A DNA stretch of 64,000 bases from Wyeomyia smithii. Taxonomy: Eukaryota > Arthropoda > Insecta > Diptera > Culicidae. The notes under the pieces were generated by a model. That model was not told where the DNA came from. It was given only the letters and a program-made list of their open reading frames with translations, and ran no database searches. Both the position numbers and the translations under genes were made by a program. This document shows positions 58,571-64,000 of this stretch, piece after piece (the stretch's first letter is position 1; every line of letters starts with the position of its first letter). The stretch lies in assembly GCF_029784165.1 (NCBI RefSeq), contig NC_073696.1, positions 99,626,065-99,690,064 on the forward strand, in the 5' to 3' direction.

Positions 58571-60470
58571 GTATAGCCAAAAAGCGAGGATGTTCAATTC
58601 CCACAAACCCAATAATATCAAACGATACCCTCGAGCGTTACGGTACGTAATAATACGAGGTTACGTTACGAAACAAAACCTCTCCGGGGAGGCCATAATT
58701 TTACTCAAAAAACGAGCATTTTTATCAAGCATTGCAGAGCAGAGGTAAACGTACAGATCGACTATCTTTTTCAGAATGACTTCCCCCTTCCCTTGTCACA
58801 AACTGTCACAACGTCCTTGATCCCCCCCCCTCAATTACATCACAATTTAACTGAAAGAAAAAAAATGTTATAAAAGATACATGGAAAAAAATTTTAATCT
58901 CTAGACCAAGGATTCTGCTGATGGCGTCGCATATCGACGACAGAGAAAACCGAGACAGTAAACGCAGCATCAGTGCCGATTTCTGAAAGATTATCCATAT
59001 CTAGCTCCTCGCTATCCACTATCCAAATCTTCTCTACATTTTGTTATTGTAGCAAGCATTCTTATTCACGTTTTGTCACGGTTTTCGAAGGACTAAGAGG
59101 AACTAAAAAATGAATGAAAATGCGCTTCAAACAAACATGCACGGTAAAATAGGACTAACGAACATTGTACTTTTCAACTTAACAAATCTTACCATTTATT
59201 TTATCTCAAGCAATTCTAAAGCAACAATAACAACAAAATAACTTTTTAGTAAAGAAATAAACTCATAAACATAAGTTTCACAGCAATCCGAATTTCACCG
59301 ATTTGAGGGGGGGGGGGGTTGGTGGTAGGTGTATGCGTTGCGTTTTGTTACATAAAGGGGGGGGGGGTCAAAGAATGTTTTTTTTTGTGTGGGACCTGTA
59401 TTTCGTATCACGGTGTTCTGCAGACTCAACGATACTTTAAGCATTTTCAAAAACTAATAATGTTTTCTTATTTAAAGTAATATATACCAAGTTGAATCTA
59501 CTTAGACCCCGAAGTCCTATTGCAGTACGAGAATACTTCCAGAAGTATTTGCCTGACTTATAGATGACCCTGGTTGTTTGAAACAACTTTTTTTCTGAAT
59601 TATCAACCTTAGAACGATCAGGATCACTCTCAACAGATGAAAATTAGGGTTTCCAAATTTTGCCGTCGATTCATAACCATGGACGAAATTAAGTTCACCA
59701 ATTCACACCTGACATAAAGAAACTATTAAAATAAGCGACTTTTCAGATACAACTAACCCTATAAAAGGCTATGACAATTTTATCCGACGAGTGTCGGTTT
59801 TCTGGGGTGCGCGTGGGATCATTTTTATCGGTTGAAAATCCGATCCCATTTCAAGTTTTGTTGCTTCATTAGTCAAAAGAGGAGAGCTGGTACTATTCTC
59901 GTGCTACTTCAGTAATTGGAATTTTCATAATCTGTTGTAACCGCAATAAATGATCAAGTGTACTTTTAGTGTAAAGCAATTCACTATCCTAATTTAAACC
60001 GTTTTTGACAATCGAACGTAAATTGGAAAAGCTAGTATCTGACGGCTGACATTCTTAACGCGTCAAATCAAGTGATCATAAAGCACGGCGACGTGTAGAA
60101 AAAGTGCTGCTCAATATAATTCTACTGTGTGACATAAAAGCAGGAATAAAATAAACCAGAATTTATCAACCTAGCGGTACAATGTAGTTTTCTTATACCA
60201 TCACATTCACCCCATTTTTCAGATAATGCTAAGAACGTATGCTCATACACTTCAGGGCAGCATGAATTCCTTTGTACAACAGAAAGTTCTGTGATCTTCC
60301 GATGAAATAGAACCAATTCAGTATTTATAAATAACTAGCTGACCTGGAAAACGTCGTACTGTCACAAATTACGTTGGAGGTAAATGATTCTCCTTAACAA
60401 AATCCTCTTGGTTCTTGGTCGTTTTCTGGACCCAAACTAACTCCGAAGGCAAAATGTTCACAGTATTCCT
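58571..60470. other. Non-coding interval with long G tracts
   Basis: Runs of 11-13 G occur near 59307 and 59358. No gene is recognised. Confidence 0.35.
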
Positions 60471-60472
60471 TA

Positions 60473-60583
60473 AGCAGGTATTAGACGACGCAAATATTTG
60501 CTATTTTTGGTACGATTTTTTTTTTGCACAAAATAAAATCTGTATTAAAAAATAGCAAATATTTGCTTCGTCCAATACCTGCT
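60473..60583. mobile_element. PIF/Harbinger-like palindromic MITE, 111 bp
   Basis: The ends AGCAGGTATTAGACGACGCA and TGCTTCGTCCAATACCTGCT lead into 36-37-bp arms containing AAATATTTGCTATTTTT. TTA occurs on both sides (60470-60472 and 60584-60586). It would fold into one long hairpin. Confidence 0.85.
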
Positions 60584-60589
60584 TTAGTC

Positions 60590-61015
60590 TCACGTTTTGA
60601 TTCTAGTTGACAATCCACTAAACATAACAAATTTGACTTTTCGAATTCGGAATATTTTTTATTAGCAACGGTATAGCTTTCCAGAATGAAAAATAACCAG
60701 AATATAATTAATATTGCACAATTACTTCTCCGGCGAGAACCAAAGATAAAACAATTTTTAACATAGATATTAAAAGTGGAAGGGTTTGATCCAGCTCGCA
60801 TCATTCCTCCGAACTGACTGAACAATAGTAACAAAAATTCTCGAAAGTAAGGCTAAAAAACATAAAAGTTATGACTTGAATTAACTTTAAATATTTGAAT
60901 AATAATCCCAACCATAACTTGGAAGTGCTTACCCGCCGGTTTTTCAAAAGATCATCGAAGTGTATATAAATTCATCCAAAAAAAAACCGTATACCTGAAT
61001 TTAAATTTAAGTGGG
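60590..61015. other. AT-rich non-coding interval
   Basis: Nothing is recognised. Confidence 0.35.
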
Positions 61016-61115
61016 CAAAGCAAAGCCTTAGTGCTACATTCCGATTCGGAACTTGACCTTCTGTGTGTACAGGACACTTACGGGCTAGCGCTACGATTCT
61101 ACTGAAGCTAACAGT
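61016..61115 (-). mobile_element. SINE family A, 3' fragment
   Basis: The tail and body are present (GCAAAGCAAAGCCTTAGTGC, GGGCTAGCGCTACGATTCTAC), but the tRNA-like head is missing, as in a 5'-truncated insertion. Confidence 0.8.
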
Positions 61116-62608
61116 GCAGTGGTCTAGACCAACTGGAAGGTCCGATTAACGGAAAAAAGTTGCCCTTAAACTCAAACTGAAAAAAAGGTTATAGCCTTTT
61201 AACCATTTCTGTGAATTTTGGTTCCCGTAGTATATGCAGAAGCACGTCAAAAGACCGCAGAGTAATTACTCACCGAGTTCGTCGCTACTACGTTTGCTTA
61301 CGGGAAAACTTATTTAGGTCTCTGAAAAAGTTATCTCCGCTAGAGGCTCCTTAATTCACAGGAATGGGTAAAATCTATAATCTATAATTTTTTTCCAGTT
61401 TGAGCTCTAGTGTGTTTACTAGTGTTATTTTGCTTTTTACGGTTTTTTGCAACCATTAGTAGTGTACTTTTCTTTTCTTCATCCAAAACCATTGTATTAT
61501 CCTGCTGTCCCGAGTGCTCGTTCCGGTAAATCGTTTATCACCTTCAAAGAACTACATTTCTTCGCTTTGTTTTTATCCCTACGTGAATTCCGCAGGATCT
61601 TTTTTCAAAAAAACCGTACTCTAACCGCAAAATTTGAAAAAACTCTTGAATTTTCTTAACCTTGGTTAGAGAATATCCATATTATTTCGCTTTTTAACAG
61701 TCCTTGCTAAACATTTACAATAAAGAGCTTGACCAAAACAGGTCCAGAAAGTTCGAAATGAACCATTGGTATTTATCAATGTAAGTCTCTCATTATGTAC
61801 AGATCGATAAGATGATCGAACAAATCGATAGATGGTGGAAAACTTGTAAACCGAAGTAGTAAAAGTTTTCTAAACAGAACTAAAAAGTATTCGGCCTAAA
61901 AAGGTCTGGCCGATTACGTTACAGAAAAATCAATGGATTTTTTTTTTTAAATATTTGCGGCTAAAGTGCGGTTTTCTGAACGAAGATCCTGTTAGTTGGA
62001 ACTCGGAGTAGCAGGTGACTGCAAGGGCTTTGGTCCAAAGTCTGATGAAGAAAAGGAAAATGCACTACTGACAGTTGCAGAAAAAAACGTAAAAAGTAAA
62101 ACAATTCATCGAAAAAGTTAGTTATTGATTACCTTAATTAATAATTTATGATTAAAATTGATTTGATAAGTATTAAAATAGAAAAAATGCATTTTTTTAT
62201 CGGCGTAATTAACGAATAACATCATTGGGATTAAATTAGCACTATTTTGTCTGCAGCACAGTTGTTCCCCATGAAATTTCCCATCCTCTTGGTATTTAAC
62301 CTAATATGGCTCAATGTACGGTACCCACTTCAACCGATTGGATGCCGAAATGTTAAAAAATAAACTTTTTCGGTAATTTAAAAAATTGTGATTCATGCTT
62401 GGGACCCTGAACTGCTCTGAAAAACATCTGCTTATAGTATGAAATCCTAAAGAATTCGTTGGAAACTTTGAAACATAAAATTTTATTAGGTATAATTTGA
62501 AGTGCTAAAATTTTTTTCCAGAAAAATGTTCAGAAGCGTAGTTTTGAGCACACTTGTTACATTTGAATCTAAAATCTACCGTAGTGCCTACTAAGCTGCT
62601 GTTCACAC
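61116..62608. other. AT-rich non-coding interval
   Basis: No gene or repeat family is recognised. Confidence 0.35.
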
Positions 62609-62611
62609 TAA

Positions 62612-62913
62612 AGGCCCGAATACACACACGGCGTAATGATGCCTTCTCCATACAAATTAAAATGCGTAATCGCGCCTTCCGTTGGGACGCCTTTCAGCCA
62701 GAACCTTTCTTTCAACAAACATAAACAAACATCAATTGGGTGGCATAACGACAAGAAGGTTAGCACACGGCGAGGTTCGAGACGGCGTGATTGCGTCTTC
62801 CGTGTAGACGAGTGGAAGGTGGTAGATGCTAGAAAGCACATTAGAAGGTTTTAAGAAGGTACTGACAATTTTCGTTAGGAAGGCGTCGTCACACCGTGTG
62901 TGTATTCGGGCCT
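62612..62913. mobile_element. PIF/Harbinger-like MITE, 302 bp, copy 1
   Basis: The ends AGGCCCGAATACACACACGG and CCGTGTGTGTATTCGGGCCT are inverted repeats that continue for about 35 bp (GCGTAATGATGCCTTC / GAAGGCGTCGTCAC). TAA flanks both sides (62609-62611, 62914-62916). The core is non-coding with GAAGG words. Confidence 0.88.
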
Positions 62914-62916
62914 TAA

Positions 62917-63401
62917 AGGCTCAAATACACACGCGGCGTAATGACGCCTTCTCCATACAAATTAGGAGGCGTAATCGCGCCTTTCGTTGGGACGCCTTTT
63001 AACCAGAACCTTCTAGCTTTGCCTTCTAGTGAAAAAGGTAGTCGTTCGCCGCCTTCGGCTGCGTACTTGACTGCCTTCCGTGTAAACACATCGTGCCTTC
63101 CACGCGGTCTTGTGTCGCCTTCTTTGGGCGAAGGCGCTGGCAGCGCCGTGTTGTATCATTTTCCAGATTCTAGGAGTGTGTTGCTTTATTTTTTCTTCCA
63201 ACAAACATAAATAAACATAAATTGGGTGGCATGACGACAAGAAGGTTAGCACACGGCAGAGTTCGAGACGGCGTGATTGATTGGTAGATGCAAGAAGGCA
63301 CATTGGTTGGTAGATGCATGAAGGCACATTAGAAGGTTTCGAGAAGGTACTGACAATTTTCGTCAGGAAGGCGTTGTCACGCCGTGTGTGTATTCGGGCC
63401 T
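62917..63401. mobile_element. PIF/Harbinger-like MITE, 485 bp, copy 2
   Basis: Same family and orientation as copy 1, sharing the TAA between them and followed by TAA at 63402-63404. It carries an extra block of about 170 bp (63020-63190), GCCTTC-rich and not present in copy 1, that may be a nested insertion. Confidence 0.85.
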
Positions 63402-63439
63402 TAAGGCTTATAATTTTATTCGAATTCAAATTATATTAA

Positions 63440-63661
63440 CCCTCTCTTTACCATGGTTACTCTAGAGCACCACAGGTTTGGATGCAAAAAGTCTTTCGAA
63501 ATATTTACCAATGCTACTCAAAATGCATAAATATATTCTTGAACAATATACTGATTGTTCAAGTACATATTAATGTATTTTGAGAGAGATTGGTAAATAT
63601 TTCTAAAGGTTTTTTGCGTCCAAAACTATGGTGCTCTAGAGTAACCATGGTAAAGAGAGGG
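63440..63661. mobile_element. Palindromic MITE, 222 bp
   Basis: The ends CCCTCTCTTTACCATGGTTA and TAACCATGGTAAAGAGAGGG continue as CTCTAGAGCACCA / TGGTGCTCTAGAG and then imperfectly to the centre at about 63550. TAA flanks both sides (63437-63439, 63662-63664). Nearly the whole element pairs with itself. Confidence 0.88.
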
Positions 63662-63927
63662 TAAATGAAAGCAGTTTCGATTTTAAGATTGATTACCCAT
63701 CTTAGCAGTTTCACAAAAACTGTCCGGAGTCAAGCAAAATACTTGCAGAAAAATCTTAATAAAAGGATTTCCGCATAGTCATTTATAAAGTTTGAATTAT
63801 TATGCTTGACTTGCGGAACTAAAAAATAAATAAATCTAAAATTTAGTAAGTGACTCTAGATTGCAGCCGTGAGTTATCGCCTGTTGCAGCCAGTTAATTA
63901 TTGTTATGGAATCAAGTCATCCTAACT

Positions 63928-64000
63928 AGAGCGGGGGCCTAGTGTGGTTGGTAACGTCTCCGCCAACCACGCTCGACGCCTGGGTTCGAATCCCACCGCC
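63928..64000 (+). mobile_element. tRNA-derived SINE (family B), cut by window end
   Basis: GGGGGCCTAGTGTGGTTGGT carries the A-box-like part and CTGGGTTCGAATCCCACC is a canonical B box. The head matches the 29972 copy, whose body continues beyond the point where this window stops. The match to that SINE argues against a true tRNA gene. Confidence 0.75.

Noticed and set aside
63928..64000. tRNA gene suggested by A and B boxes
   Set aside because: The same head continues into a SINE body at 29972-30136, so this is a SINE rather than a tRNA gene.

Overview
The window looks like nuclear DNA from a mosquito (Culicidae, most likely Aedes-type). The evidence is an AT-rich, repeat-dense sequence, one host gene with short introns, a DD37E-type mariner relative of the kind described from mosquitoes, full-length Jockey and I-clade non-LTR retrotransposons, Ty1/copia and RTE fragments, tRNA-derived SINEs, and many MITEs whose target-site duplications (TSDs) can be read directly. 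The species assignment is inference; no rRNA, mitochondrial or marker gene is present.

The only confident host gene is the 3' end of nicotinate phosphoribosyltransferase (three exons, 2322-3198, + strand). Its 5' exons lie upstream of the window or are hidden in the repeat-rich stretch before 2321. Everything else with protein similarity is a transposable element (TE) or a TE relic. A 5'-UTR-like block with a good splice donor (about 15660-16313) and some GC-rich blocks (17680-17945, 35880-36060, 56100-56800) are the only other candidates for host function.

Layout: 1-2321 degenerate repeat, a decayed DD37E transposase and presumed intron; 2322-3198 NAPRT exons; 4877-5530 RTE fragment; 5660-5865 SINE with 14-bp TSD; 5983-8860 a Ty1/copia relic carrying a SINE, a 677-bp hAT MITE with 8-bp TSD and another MITE; 9163-11480 MITE, CATA/CA satellite and a CCAAT/TATA-containing repeat cluster; 14449-20470 MITEs and a pair of inverted minisatellite arrays; 21812-32304 a region bracketed by inverted copies of one terminal repeat family, holding a full-length Jockey element and a nearly intact DD37E transposase gene; 36362-38035 SINE and RTE deletion derivative; 38605-39343 a 739-bp element with TTAA flanks; 39457-50927 a nested tower of elements; 52845-64000 MITEs, tandem repeats and SINEs.

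The most interesting structure is the tower at 39443-50941. A 5,508-bp I-clade retrotransposon on the minus strand has a perfect 14-bp TSD. It is split by a 5,954-bp Foldback-like element (40026-45979) with a perfect 9-bp TSD and long terminal inverted repeats built from about 328-bp tandem units. That element contains a deleted Jockey copy, which in turn contains a SINE with its own 7-bp TSD. A second pair of the same terminal repeats at 21812 and 32304 suggests that this Foldback-like family can enclose very large segments.
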